Numbered from the stretch's first letter, positions 55,157-64,000 are shown. The stretch: DNA of 64,000 nucleotides from Agromyces kandeliae (GCF_009674665.1 NZ_WKJD01000021.1:248001-312000); one strand, 5' to 3'. Notes: a model not told the origin generated them from the sequence alone. Numbers and translations are program-made.

Positions 55157-55216
55157 GTTCGTGTCACGGTGACTGTAAGCTGTGGTCCAACGACTTAGCG
55201 TCATGCTGACTCTAAG
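55157..55216. promoter_or_regulatory. Tandem NrtR-type operators upstream of the nad operon
   Basis: The strong site CTTAGCGTCA-TGC-TGACTCTAAG (55194-55216) is a 10-bp inverted repeat with one mismatch and a 3-nt spacer. A weaker copy, GTTCGTGTCA-CGG-TGACTGTAAG (55157-55179), has the same spacing 37 bp upstream. Both precede nrtR-nadABC, the expected autoregulated target of NrtR. Confidence 0.65.
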
Positions 55217-55238
55217 CGCCGACGAAAGGGGCGAGCGG

Positions 55239-56018
55239 ATGTCGCAGCACGACGCGCACGCGCGCCTCGCCGTCTCGACGGTGATCTTCGCGCTCGCGCC
55301 CGACCAGGCCGACGGCGCCGCCGACGACCGCGAGCGCCCCACGAGCCTGCGCATCCCGCTCGTGCGGCGCCTCCGGGAGCCCGGGCTCGGCCGCTGGGCG
55401 CTGCCCGGCGGCTGGCTGCCCGTCGGCGAAGCGCTCGACGCCGCCGCGGCCCGCACGCTGCACGAGACCACCGAGCTCGCCCCGAAGTACCTCGAGCAGC
55501 TCTACACGTTCGGCGACCCCGACCGCTCCCCCGGCGAGCGCGTCGTCTCCGTCGTCTACTGGGCGCTCGTGCACTCCGACGAGGTCGAGCGCGCCGTCTC
55601 CGACGAGAACGTCCGCTGGTTCGACGAGGACGCCCTCCCGGACCTCGCATTCGACCACGCCGCGATCATCGACTACGCGCTCCGCCGCCTCCGCACGAAG
55701 CTCGTGTACTCGCGCATCGCGCACGCGCTCCTCGGCGAGCGCTTCACCATGGCCGAACTCCGCCGCGTCCACGAGGCGGTGCTGCGGCGGCGCCTCGACC
55801 CCGCGAACTTCCGCCGCACGATCGAGGCCTCGGGAACGCTCATCGACACCGGGGAGCGCCTCGCGGGCACGCGACACCGCCCGCCGGCCCTCTACCGCTT
55901 CGACCCCGCCCACTCGCCCGTGGCGTCGCCCTCACCGGCGCCGACGGCGCCGCCCCACGCGGCATCCGCCACCGCATCCACGACCAGGCCCGGAACGCAC
56001 AGCAAGGAACCGCAATGA
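55239..56018 (+). CDS. nrtR: NrtR, Nudix-related NAD biosynthesis repressor
   Basis: A 259-residue regulator: N-terminal Nudix fold (about 8-140) and C-terminal winged helix (RRLRTKLVYSRIAHALLGE onward, NrtR signature), plus a Pro/Ala-rich tail. The Nudix box is degenerate (RTLHET for RExxEE), so it should sense an ADP-ribose-type ligand without hydrolysing it. Start at 55239 with AAAGGGG upstream; ATG 55203 lies within the operator. Its stop overlaps nadA (ATGA). Confidence 0.9.
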   Translation: MSQHDAHARLAVSTVIFALAPDQADGAADDRERPTSLRIPLVRRLREPGLGRWALPGGWLPVGEALDAAAARTLHETTELAPKYLEQLYTFGDPDRSPGERVVSVVYWALVHSDEVERAVSDENVRWFDEDALPDLAFDHAAIIDYALRRLRTKLVYSRIAHALLGERFTMAELRRVHEAVLRRRLDPANFRRTIEASGTLIDTGERLAGTRHRPPALYRFDPAHSPVASPSPAPTAPPHAASATASTTRPGTHSKEPQ

Positions 56019-57433
56019 GCACCACCGCAACCACGCCCGAGCGCGAGGTCCGCCTCGCGGCATCCGTCGATCGCACCATCCGGCTCATCACGACCGGGAA
56101 GGCCGCCGGCGAGACCTGCACGCCCGACCTCGCCGAGGGGCCGTGGGAGTTCGACGCCGGCCCCGCCGGCTACGGCCCGGGCTCCTCGATGGGCGACGTG
56201 ATCCCGACCGGGTCGCCGCGCCAGGGCGCGCTTCCCGCCGAGTACCGCGAGGCCTCCGACGCCGAGCTGCACGACCGCATCCGGGCCGCGAAGGCGACGC
56301 TCGGCGAGAAGGTCGTCATCCTCGGCCACTTCTACCAGCGCGACGAGGTCGTGCAGCACGCCGACTTCACGGGCGACTCGTTCCAGTTGGCGAACGCGGC
56401 AATGACGCGCCCCGACGCCGAGGCGATCGTGTTCTGCGGCGTGCACTTCATGGCCGAGACCGCCGACATGCTCTCGCGTCCCGACCAGGCCGTGATCCTG
56501 CCGAACCTCGCGGCGGGCTGCTCGATGGCCGACATGGCCGACGAGTCGGGCGTCGCGGAGTGCTGGGAGCAGCTCGAGGAGGTCTACGGCGACCTCACTG
56601 CGACCGACGCCGACGGGCGGGTGCCCGTGATCCCCGTCACCTACATGAACTCGTCGGCGGCGCTGAAGGGCTTCGTCGGCCGCAACGGCGGCATCGTCTG
56701 CACGTCGTCGAACGCGAAGACCGTGCTCGAGCAGGCGTTCGAGCGCGGGCAGCGGGTGCTGTTCTTCCCCGACCAGCACCTCGGCCGGAACACGGCGAAG
56801 GCCATGGGCGTGCCGCTCGAGGCCATGCCGATGTGGAACCCGCGCAAGGCGCTCGGCGGCAACGCCGCCGAGTCGCTCGCCGACGCACGCGTCATCCTCT
56901 GGCACGGCTTCTGCTCGGTGCACAAGCGCTTCACGGTCGACCAGATCGAGCGCGCGCGCGCCGAGCACCCGGGCGTCCAGGTCATCGTGCACCCCGAGTG
57001 CCCGATGCCGGTCGTCGACGCGGCGGATGCCGCGGGCTCGACCGACTTCATCGTCAAGGCCATCCAGGCGGCGCCCCCCGGCTCGACCTTCGCGATCGGC
57101 ACCGAGATCAACCTCGTGCAGCGACTCGCGGCCGAGCACCCCGAGCACGAGATCTTCTGCCTCGACCCGGTCGTCTGCCCGTGCTCGACGATGTACCGCA
57201 TCCACCCGGGCTACCTCGCATGGGTGCTCGAGGAGCTCGTCGCCGGGCGCGTCGTCAACCGCATCAGCGTCGCCGACGACGTCGCCGAGCCCGCGCGACT
57301 CGCGCTCGAGCGCATGCTCGCGGCGAAGCCGCCGGCCTCCGTGCCGGTGCCGGCGGGCTCGACGATCGCGGCGGCGACGGATGCCGCGGCGGCGCGCTCC
57401 GCGTCGACCGCGACTGCGGCGACCGGGGCCTGA
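56015..57433 (+). CDS. nadA: Quinolinate synthase
   Basis: A 472-residue [4Fe-4S] enzyme condensing iminoaspartate with dihydroxyacetone phosphate. Cluster cysteines are likely those in FCGVHFMAETA, VHPECPMP and VVCPCSTMY; LGHFYQRDEVVQ binds substrate. The C-terminal ~45 residues are Ala/Thr-rich and dispensable-looking. Followed by nadB after one base. Confidence 0.95.
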   Translation: MSTTATTPEREVRLAASVDRTIRLITTGKAAGETCTPDLAEGPWEFDAGPAGYGPGSSMGDVIPTGSPRQGALPAEYREASDAELHDRIRAAKATLGEKVVILGHFYQRDEVVQHADFTGDSFQLANAAMTRPDAEAIVFCGVHFMAETADMLSRPDQAVILPNLAAGCSMADMADESGVAECWEQLEEVYGDLTATDADGRVPVIPVTYMNSSAALKGFVGRNGGIVCTSSNAKTVLEQAFERGQRVLFFPDQHLGRNTAKAMGVPLEAMPMWNPRKALGGNAAESLADARVILWHGFCSVHKRFTVDQIERARAEHPGVQVIVHPECPMPVVDAADAAGSTDFIVKAIQAAPPGSTFAIGTEINLVQRLAAEHPEHEIFCLDPVVCPCSTMYRIHPGYLAWVLEELVAGRVVNRISVADDVAEPARLALERMLAAKPPASVPVPAGSTIAAATDAAAARSASTATAATGA

Positions 57434-57434
57434 C

Positions 57435-59069
57435 ATGACCGCCGTGCTCGTCGTCGGCTCCGGCATCGCCGGGCTGTGGACGGCGATCCGCGCCGCAGAG
57501 GCGGGGTGCGACGTCACGGTCGTGACGAAGGCCGCGGTCGGCGAGGGCTCGACGCCGTGGGCGCAGGGCGGCATCGCCGCCGCGGTCTTCGCGGGTGACG
57601 CGGCCGCGCGTCACGCGGCGGACACGCTCGCCGCGGGAGCCGGCCTCGGCGACCCCGACGCCGTCGACGTGCTGACGACGCAGGGCCCGGCCCGCATCCG
57701 CGACCTGATCCGGTTCGGCGTCGCGTTCGACCGCGACGAGTCCGGCATCGCCCGAGGGCTCGAAGCGGCCCACTCCCGCGCGCGCATCCTGCACGCGGGC
57801 GGCGACGCGACCGGCGCCGCGATCGAGGCGGCGCTCGTGGGCACCGTCCGGCGGCGCGGCATCCGCGTCATCGAGCACGCGACGCTCGTCGACCTCGCCG
57901 TCGAGGGCGGCCGGGTCGTGGGCGCGACGGTGCTCGTCGAAGACGGGGCGGATGCCGCGGGGGTCCCGGATTCGGGCACGCCGGGCCGGACGGATGCCGC
58001 GACCGGCGTCGGCACCATGCGCGAACTCCGGGCCGACGCGGTCGTGCTCGCGACCGGTGGCGCCGGCGTGCTGTACGCGCACACCACCAACCCCGACGTC
58101 GCGACCGGCGACGGCGTGGCGGCCGCCGCGCGTGCCGGCGCCGAGGTCGCCGACCTCGAGTTCGTGCAGTTCCACCCCACCGCGCTGGCCGTGCCCGGCA
58201 CGCCGCTCATCTCCGAGGCCGTGCGCGGCGAGGGCGCGGTGATCCGCGATGCGACGGGCCGCCGGTTCCTGCTCGATGTCGATCCGCGGGGCGAGCTCGC
58301 TCCTCGCGACGTCGTCGCCCGCGCCGTGTGGCGCCGCATGGCCGAGCAGGGCGGCGAACCCGTGCGCCTCGACGCGACCGCGCTGGGTGCCGAGTTCCTC
58401 GCCCGTCGGTTCCCCTCGCTCGACCGCGCCTGCCGGGCCGCAGGATTCGACTGGTCCCGCGACCCCGTGCCGATCGTCCCCGCCGCGCACTACGCGATGG
58501 GCGGAATCGTCACCGACCTGGACGGCCGTTCGAGCCTGCCCGGGCTGTGGGCCGTCGGCGAGGCCGCGCGCACCGGCGTGCACGGCGCCAACCGGCTCGC
58601 CTCGAACTCGCTGCTCGAGGGCGCGGTGTTCGCCGAGCGCGCCGCCGCGTCGATCGCCGGCGCCGCGGCATCCGCTGCTCCCCCGGCCGGGCCGCGCATC
58701 GCGGCCTCCACGGGAGGACGAATCCTGCGACACGCCGACGGCCGCCGCGCGGCCCCCGGCGTGTCGCCCGAAAACTCCTCCGCTACGACGCGGCCCGTCG
58801 ATCGCGACGACCTCCGCCGGGTGATGTGGGACCACGTCGGACTCGAGCGCGACGCCAGCGGGCTCGCCGAGGCATCCGCTCGCCTCGACGGATGGCACGC
58901 ACCCGACCCCGTCGACCGTCGCAGCGTCGAGGACCGCAACCTCCTCGACCTCGCCCGGCTCACCGTCGCAGCGGCTCTCGCCCGGGCCGAGAGCGTCGGG
59001 GCCCACACCCGCACCGACGCGCCCGCCGGCGCCGCGCACCGCCCGAACCCGGAGAGGCAGGCCGCCTGA
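57435..59069 (+). CDS. nadB: L-aspartate oxidase
   Basis: A 544-residue FAD enzyme making iminoaspartate for NadA. FAD motif VGSGIAGLWTAI at the N-terminus, STPWAQGGIAAA, and GVHGANRLASNSLLEG near 390 are characteristic. The C-terminal helical domain is kept (RRVMWDHVG), with an Ala/Pro-rich insert before it. Its stop overlaps nadC by one base. Confidence 0.95.
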   Translation: MTAVLVVGSGIAGLWTAIRAAEAGCDVTVVTKAAVGEGSTPWAQGGIAAAVFAGDAAARHAADTLAAGAGLGDPDAVDVLTTQGPARIRDLIRFGVAFDRDESGIARGLEAAHSRARILHAGGDATGAAIEAALVGTVRRRGIRVIEHATLVDLAVEGGRVVGATVLVEDGADAAGVPDSGTPGRTDAATGVGTMRELRADAVVLATGGAGVLYAHTTNPDVATGDGVAAAARAGAEVADLEFVQFHPTALAVPGTPLISEAVRGEGAVIRDATGRRFLLDVDPRGELAPRDVVARAVWRRMAEQGGEPVRLDATALGAEFLARRFPSLDRACRAAGFDWSRDPVPIVPAAHYAMGGIVTDLDGRSSLPGLWAVGEAARTGVHGANRLASNSLLEGAVFAERAAASIAGAAASAAPPAGPRIAASTGGRILRHADGRRAAPGVSPENSSATTRPVDRDDLRRVMWDHVGLERDASGLAEASARLDGWHAPDPVDRRSVEDRNLLDLARLTVAAALARAESVGAHTRTDAPAGAAHRPNPERQAA

Positions 59070-59932
59070 TGACCGAGACCCGCGAGATCGAGCGGATCGT
59101 CGCGATGGCCCTCGACGAGGACGCCCCGTGGGGCGACCTCACCGGCGAGACGCTGATCCCCGAGACGGCGACGGCGACGGCCGACCTCGTCGCGCGCGAG
59201 CCCGGCGTCTTCAGCGGCGCGCGCGTCGTCGAGGCGACGTTCCGGCTCGTCGACCCGCGCATCGAGGTCGAGCTGCGCATCGCCGACGGCGGACGCTTCG
59301 CCGCGGGCGACGTGATCGCGCGCGTGGCCGGGCCGGCCCGCGGCATCCTGCGCGCCGAGCGCGTCGCGCTGAACCTCGTGCAGCGGATGTCGGGCGTCGC
59401 GACGCTGACCGCGCGCTACGTGCAGGCGGTCGCCGGCACCCGCGCTCGCATCGTCGACACGCGCAAGACGACGCCGGGGCTGCGCAGCCTCGAACGCCAG
59501 GCCGTGCGCGACGGCGGCGGCCGCAACCACCGGCGTTCGCTGTCGGACGCGATCATGGCCAAGGACAACCACCTCGCCGTGCTGACCGCGGGAGGCGCCG
59601 ACCTCGCCGAGTCGCTCCGTGCGGCGCGCGAGCGGATGCCGCACACCGCGCACCTCGAGGTCGAGGTCGACCGGGTCGAGCAGATCCCGGCCGTGCTCGC
59701 GGGCGGCGCCGACACGGTCATGCTCGACAACTTCGAGCTCGACGCGCTGCGCGAGGGCGTCGCGCTGATCGGCGGCCGGGCGATCGTCGAGGCCTCCGGC
59801 GGCGTGAACCTCGACACGGTCGCGGGCATCGCCGCGACCGGGGTCGACGTCATCTCGGTGGGCGCGCTGACCCATTCGGCGCGGGCACTCGACCTCGGCC
59901 TCGACGTGGTCATCGAGGCGGGCTCGGCGTGA
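59069..59932 (+). CDS. nadC: Nicotinate-nucleotide pyrophosphorylase (quinolinate phosphoribosyltransferase)
   Basis: A 287-residue enzyme converting quinolinate and PRPP to nicotinate mononucleotide. EDAPWGDLTG, TRKTTPGLR, the substrate region GGGRNHRRSLSD and MLDNFELD, IEASGGVNL are the family motifs. It overlaps nadB by one base and the desulfurase gene by four (GTGA). Confidence 0.96.
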   Translation: MTETREIERIVAMALDEDAPWGDLTGETLIPETATATADLVAREPGVFSGARVVEATFRLVDPRIEVELRIADGGRFAAGDVIARVAGPARGILRAERVALNLVQRMSGVATLTARYVQAVAGTRARIVDTRKTTPGLRSLERQAVRDGGGRNHRRSLSDAIMAKDNHLAVLTAGGADLAESLRAARERMPHTAHLEVEVDRVEQIPAVLAGGADTVMLDNFELDALREGVALIGGRAIVEASGGVNLDTVAGIAATGVDVISVGALTHSARALDLGLDVVIEAGSA

Positions 59933-61071
59933 TCTTCGCCGACCACGCCGCCACGACGCCCGTCCGCCGCGAGGCGCTCGAGGCGATGTGGCCGTACCTC
60001 ACGGGCGCCTTCGGCAACCCGTCCAGCCGTCATGGCGTCGGCGAGGAGGCCGCACGTGCGCTGGCGTGGGCGCGCGACGCGGTCGCCTCGGTCGTCGGAT
60101 GCCGCGCGGGCGACGTCGTCTTCACCTCGGGCGGAACCGAGGCCGACAACCTCGCGGTGATCGGGCTCGCGCTGGCGAGCCCCCGCGGCCGGCACGTCGT
60201 GGTCTCCCCCGTCGAGCACGAGGCCGTGCTCGGCGCCGCCGACGCCCTGCGCCGCCTGCACGGCTTCGACCTCGACGAGGTCGAGGTCGACGCGACCGGA
60301 GCCGTGACGCCCGAAGCGCTCGCCCGGGTCATCCGCCCCGACACGACGCTCGTCTCGGTGCAGCTCGCGAACAACGAGGTCGGCACCGTGAACCCGATCG
60401 CACAGCTCGCCGCGATCGCGCATGCCTCGGGTGCGCTCATGCACACCGACGCCGTGCAGGCGGCCGGATGGCTGCCGCTCGCGATCGACGACCTCGGCGT
60501 CGACGCGCTCTCGCTCGCCGGGCACAAGGTCGGCGCCCCGAAGGGCACGGGCGCGCTGATCGTGCGGGGCCGGCTGCCGATCGAACCCGTCCTCCACGGC
60601 GGCGGGCAGGAGCGCGGACGCCGCTCGGGCACCGAGAACGTCGCCGGAGCGGTCGCGTTCGCGACGGCCCTCCGTCTCGCCGAGGACGAGCGGGCGGATG
60701 CCGCGGCGCGCGTCGGCGCGGCGACGACCCGGTTCCGGGAGCTCGTCGCGGGCGCCGTGCCGGATGCGGTCCCCACGGGTCATCCGTCGCATCGACTGCC
60801 CGGCACGGTGTCGTACGTCTTCCCCGGGACGAGCGGGGAGGCCGTGCTGCTGGAACTCGAACGCCGCGGTGTCGTCGTCTCGAGCGGCTCGGCGTGCGCG
60901 GCGGGCAGCGACGAGCCGTCGCACGTCCTGACCGCGATGGGCTTCGCGCCCGAGGTCGCCCTGACCGCGGTGCGGTTCTCCTTCGGCGGCGACGTGACAA
61001 TGGCGGATGCCGCGGCCGCGGCGAGCGCCCTCGCCGAAGCCGTGTCGGCGGTCCGCGGTATCGTCCGCTAG
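59929..61071 (+). CDS. nifS: NifS-like cysteine desulfurase
   Basis: A 380-residue PLP enzyme supplying sulfur. Schiff-base Lys200 (SLAGHKVGAPKG) and catalytic Cys323 (SSGSACAAGSDEPSHV) are present. Its place as last gene of nadABC, coupled by GTGA, suggests it builds the NadA [4Fe-4S] cluster, as NifS does in Bacillus. The GTG start follows nadC directly. Confidence 0.93.
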   Translation: MIFADHAATTPVRREALEAMWPYLTGAFGNPSSRHGVGEEAARALAWARDAVASVVGCRAGDVVFTSGGTEADNLAVIGLALASPRGRHVVVSPVEHEAVLGAADALRRLHGFDLDEVEVDATGAVTPEALARVIRPDTTLVSVQLANNEVGTVNPIAQLAAIAHASGALMHTDAVQAAGWLPLAIDDLGVDALSLAGHKVGAPKGTGALIVRGRLPIEPVLHGGGQERGRRSGTENVAGAVAFATALRLAEDERADAAARVGAATTRFRELVAGAVPDAVPTGHPSHRLPGTVSYVFPGTSGEAVLLELERRGVVVSSGSACAAGSDEPSHVLTAMGFAPEVALTAVRFSFGGDVTMADAAAAASALAEAVSAVRGIVR

Positions 61072-61113
61072 CCGGGCACGCGCGACGCGCCGGCCCGTCG
61101 GGGGAGGCGATCT

Positions 61114-61137
61114 CGATGCATGCGCCGGCATGCATCG
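61114..61137. promoter_or_regulatory. 24-bp perfect palindrome between nad operon and MFS gene
   Basis: CGATGCATGC-GCCG-GCATGCATCG, two perfect 10-bp arms, lies 43 nt past the desulfurase stop and 125 nt before the MFS start. The AT content of the arms fits a dimeric repressor site (TetR/MarR type) better than the GC-only terminators of this window, but a terminator role cannot be excluded. Confidence 0.5.
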
Positions 61138-61262
61138 TCGCGATCGGGAATAGCAGCCGTGCGACTTCGGGTTGCATTCCTCGTTCGCCTGGTCGGGGCA
61201 GCCGTGCTGCGCCCGCCGAACCCGAGCAGCGACGACGAGACGACGAGACGACAGGACGCACC

Positions 61263-62810
61263 GTGAGCGAACGATCCGCACCCCACACCGATTCGATCAC
61301 GGTGCCCGGCCCCGATGGAGCCACCGCCGACGCCGCCGACCGCGCCATCGACCAGCACATCGTCGCCGCCCGCCCCGAGCACGGCGCGCGCAACACCCGG
61401 GTGATCTGGCTGCTGCTCGCCGCGACCTTCACGGTGTTCCTCAACGAGACCATCATGAGCGTCGCGATCCCGGAGCTCGTCGACGACCTCGGGGTGACGC
61501 TGTCGGCCGCACAGTGGCTGACCACCGCCTTCATGCTGACGATGGCCGTCGTGATCCCGATCACCGGCTTCCTGCTGCAGCGGTTCCCGACCCGTCCGAT
61601 CTTCGGCGCGGCGATGACGCTGTTCTCCGCGGGCACCCTGCTCGCCGCGCTCGCGCCCGGCTTCGAGGTCCTGCTCGGCGGCCGGATCATCCAGGCCACG
61701 GGCACGGCGATCATGATGCCGCTGCTCATGACGACGCTCATGACGGTGGTGGCTCCGGCCGACCGCGGCCGCTTCATGGGGCGCGTGTCGATCGTCATGT
61801 CGGTCGCTCCGGCGATCGGCCCGGCGATCTCGGGCCTGATCCTCAACACGCTCGGCTGGCGGTACATGTTCTGGCTCGTGCTGCCGATCGCGGTCGCGAT
61901 GCTCGTCATCGGGCTCCGCCGCGTCGAGAACATCAGCGAGACGCGCGTCTTCCCCATCGACGTCTTCTCGGTCGTGCTCTCCGCATTCGGCTTCGGCGGT
62001 CTCGTCTACGGCCTGAGCCTCGTCGGCGAGGTCGCGAGCGGCCGCGCGCCCGGAGACGCCGTGCCCATGTGGATCGCGCTCGCGGTCGGAGCGGTCGGCA
62101 TCGCGTCGTTCATCGTCCGCCAGCTGCTCCTGCAGCGCCGTGACCGAGCCCTGCTCGACCTGCGCACGTTCCGGTCGCGCAACTTCGCCGTCTCGATCGG
62201 CCTGATGGCCGTGATGATGGCCTCGCTCTTCGGGACGATCATCCTGCTGCCGATCTACCTGCAGGACGTGCTCGGCCTGGAGCCGCTCGCAACCGGGCTG
62301 CTCGTGCTGCCCGGCGGCCTGGTCATGGGCCTGCTCGGACCGACCGTCGGCCGGCTCTACGACCGGGTGGGACCCACGCCGCTGCTCGTCCCCGCGAGCA
62401 TCGGCGTGAGCGCGGTGCTGTGGTCGCTGACGCTCGTCACCCAGACCACGCCGCCGTGGATGATCCTCGCCGCGCACGTCGTGCTCTCGATCTCGCTCGC
62501 GTTCATGTTCACGCCGCTGTTCACGACCGCCCTGGGATCGGTCGAGCCGCACCTGTACTCGCACGGATCGGCGATCGTCGGAACGCTCCAGCAGGTCGCC
62601 GGCGCCGCGGGCACCGCGCTCTTCATCACCGTGATGACCGCGACCGCGGCCGGCGCGACGGCGGTCGGCACCGAGGCGATCGCCGCGCAGGCGGCCGGCG
62701 TCCGCAACGCATTCCTCGTGGGCGCGATCGTCTCGCTGTTCGCGATCTTGGGGGCGACGCTCGTGCGTCGACCGGCCGACATGCCGTCGGGCGGTGCTCC
62801 CGCGCACTGA
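61263..62810 (+). CDS. MFS exporter, DHA2 (14-helix) type
   Basis: A 515-residue drug/metabolite efflux-type transporter with about 14 helices; motif C-like SVAPAIGPAISG and LNETIMSVAIPEL near helix 1 are typical of DHA2 members. The N-terminal ~45 residues are cytoplasmic. GTG start with AGGA upstream. Substrate unknown; a palindrome upstream may bind a repressor encoded elsewhere. Confidence 0.88.
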   Translation: MSERSAPHTDSITVPGPDGATADAADRAIDQHIVAARPEHGARNTRVIWLLLAATFTVFLNETIMSVAIPELVDDLGVTLSAAQWLTTAFMLTMAVVIPITGFLLQRFPTRPIFGAAMTLFSAGTLLAALAPGFEVLLGGRIIQATGTAIMMPLLMTTLMTVVAPADRGRFMGRVSIVMSVAPAIGPAISGLILNTLGWRYMFWLVLPIAVAMLVIGLRRVENISETRVFPIDVFSVVLSAFGFGGLVYGLSLVGEVASGRAPGDAVPMWIALAVGAVGIASFIVRQLLLQRRDRALLDLRTFRSRNFAVSIGLMAVMMASLFGTIILLPIYLQDVLGLEPLATGLLVLPGGLVMGLLGPTVGRLYDRVGPTPLLVPASIGVSAVLWSLTLVTQTTPPWMILAAHVVLSISLAFMFTPLFTTALGSVEPHLYSHGSAIVGTLQQVAGAAGTALFITVMTATAAGATAVGTEAIAAQAAGVRNAFLVGAIVSLFAILGATLVRRPADMPSGGAPAH

Positions 62811-62823
62811 TCCGGGCGCGGCA

Positions 62824-62867
62824 GACGACGAAGGGCGCCCTCCGTGCGGAGGGCGCCCTTCGTCGTC
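62824..62867. terminator. Strong bidirectional terminator
   Basis: A perfect 21-bp stem (GACGACGAAGGGCGCCCTCCG and complement) around TG lies between the convergent MFS and VWA genes. Confidence 0.85.
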
Positions 62868-62889
62868 GGTGCGCGTCGCGGCCGAAGGC

Positions 62890-64000
62890 TCAGCCGCAGT
62901 CGGGACGGCACGTGCGCTGCGACAGGGCGTCGACCAGCACGGTCCCGAGGTCCTCGGGCTTGGTCGCGGAGTACGCGCCGCCCTTGGTCGCCTTGGCGAT
63001 CTTCTTCATCGCGTCGAGGTCGGTGTCGGGACCGAACCCGATCATGATGACCGCGACGGGCTTGGTCGGGTCCTCGAGCTTCTCGAGCTCGGCGAGCAGC
63101 TGATCGAGGCTGATGCCGTTCTGGTCCTCGTTCTTGCCGTCCGTGATGACGAGCACCGAGTTGACCTTGTCGGGGTCGTACGACTCCTGCACCCGCTTGA
63201 ACGCGGCGAGCGTCGTGTCGTAGAGCCCCGTCGCACCGCCGAGGCGAGCGGGAAGCGATCCGATGATCTGCTGGATCTGCTGGGTGTGCGAGGCGTCGGC
63301 GAGCGGAGCGATCGGCGAGAGGTCCTCGTAGTCGAGGTCGCCGTTGCGCGCCGTGGAGAACACCCACACGCCGAGTTCGACCTCGCCGGAGAACTTCGAC
63401 ATGGCGCCGACCGCGGCCTGCTGGAAGATGTCGATCCGGCGCAGGCCGTTCTCTGCCGGTTCCTCCATCGAGCCCGACACGTCGATCACGGCGAGCATGC
63501 GGGAGCGGAGCGTCAGGACGCCCCACGAACGCAGGATCTCGATCTGGGCCGCGGCGTCCAATTCGGTCTGCGTCGGCGGTGCCGTCGCGGCGACTCCCGG
63601 CGACTCGACCTCGCCCGACCCGTCGGGGGCCCGGAATCCGGCCTCCAGGAAGTGCTCGGTCGCCGTGCCGAGTGCGGACTCGAAGTCCTCGAGGTTCGCG
63701 GATCCGGCGTCGCCGATCCGCACGAACGGGTAGTCGAGCGCGATCGTGCCCTCTTCGGGATACGCCGCGACGAGCGGCGTGGCCGAGGAGTCGGCGTTGT
63801 GCGCGGCGACGCTCGCCTCGCTCGTCAGCACGACGGTCGGCGACTTCGCCGAGGCGACCGTGCTCATGGCGGCATCCGCCGTCGCTGGGATCGACTTCCC
63901 GAGCGCGATCAGCGCCCCCGCGAACTGGCGCGGGTCGTCGGGCGAGGACTGCCCCTTCAGGGCGTAGAGGCTCGCCAGGCTGGCAGCGGATGCCTCGGGG
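62890..64000 (-). CDS. Substrate-binding/VWA domain protein, 5' end outside window
   Basis: The frame stays open to base 63999, so the start lies beyond the window; 369 residues are visible. The visible N-terminal part resembles the end of a type 2 periplasmic-binding fold, followed by a VWA domain with a full MIDAS: DVSGSM, the Thr of GGATGLYD and the Asp of VITDGKNED. It ends with two cysteines (RTCRPDCG). It is probably exported, binding a ligand or protein through Mg2+. Function unknown. Confidence 0.8.
   Translation of the reverse strand, partial: PEASAASLASLYALKGQSSPDDPRQFAGALIALGKSIPATADAAMSTVASAKSPTVVLTSEASVAAHNADSSATPLVAAYPEEGTIALDYPFVRIGDAGSANLEDFESALGTATEHFLEAGFRAPDGSGEVESPGVAATAPPTQTELDAAAQIEILRSWGVLTLRSRMLAVIDVSGSMEEPAENGLRRIDIFQQAAVGAMSKFSGEVELGVWVFSTARNGDLDYEDLSPIAPLADASHTQQIQQIIGSLPARLGGATGLYDTTLAAFKRVQESYDPDKVNSVLVITDGKNEDQNGISLDQLLAELEKLEDPTKPVAVIMIGFGPDTDLDAMKKIAKATKGGAYSATKPEDLGTVLVDALSQRTCRPDCG

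Overview
The window is dense, very GC-rich bacterial chromosome with almost no non-coding DNA. It reads as a high-GC actinobacterium, most likely of the family Microbacteriaceae (Agromyces/Leifsonia-like). The supporting evidence is an AdnA/AdnB helicase-nuclease pair, DUF3107 and DUF3117 proteins, an actinobacterial DapD/DapE pair, TatB, a Nudix-type NrtR regulator, GTG/TTG starts, and many TANNNT boxes only 6-7 nt from start codons (leaderless genes). The family assignment is inference from gene content and order. I see no rRNA, tRNA, CRISPR array, insertion sequence, prophage or composition break, so this looks like core chromosome rather than an island.

Layout. 1-9.4 kb: DNA-end resection (adnB, adnA) divergent from DUF3107, a small membrane protein, a ferritin-like protein and a DEAD-box RNA helicase; as I recall, the same neighbourhood exists in Mycobacterium (Rv3201c-Rv3211). 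9.4-20.1 kb: PHP phosphoesterase, membrane EEP phosphatase, Xaa-Pro aminopeptidase, stress/membrane proteins, an operon of MgtE-like CBS protein, DUF1003, Mrp and a lipoprotein, then a tocopherol-cyclase-like protein and a membrane-anchored peroxiredoxin-like protein. 20.1-26.1 kb: PLP decarboxylase plus MFS transporter divergent from a succinate-semialdehyde-type dehydrogenase, then tatB, an O-methyltransferase and DUF3117. 26.2-38 kb: DAP/lysine genes (dapE, dapD, dapC) around a PIG-V-like mannosyltransferase, a penicillin-acylase-family hydrolase, a regulated citrulline/ornithine catabolic cassette (AsnC regulator, ornithine cyclodeaminase, CtlX), citrate synthase and ferredoxin. 38-43 kb: small envelope proteins, a crotonase, an M23 cell-wall peptidase and TypA. 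43-48.5 kb: a complete peptide ABC importer. 48.6-50.2 kb: CPBP protease-like protein and small unknowns. 50.2-55 kb: glycine cleavage genes gcvT-gcvH-gcvP behind a tandem glycine riboswitch. 55-61 kb: de novo NAD operon nrtR-nadA-nadB-nadC-nifS behind a palindromic operator. 61-64 kb: a DHA2-type MFS exporter and a truncated VWA-domain protein.

The most informative non-coding signals are a RecA-NDp-like (PafBC-type) promoter in front of adnAB, a direct repeat matching the MtrA box in front of the M23 peptidase, two tandem NrtR-type palindromes in front of the nad operon, a 9-bp repeat placed on both promoters of the AsnC/ornithine cyclodeaminase pair, at least twelve leaderless promoter signatures, and a strongly over-used heptamer GGATGCC/GGCATCC across the window. 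I found no clearly novel multi-gene system. The best leads are regulatory, plus a few oddly built proteins.
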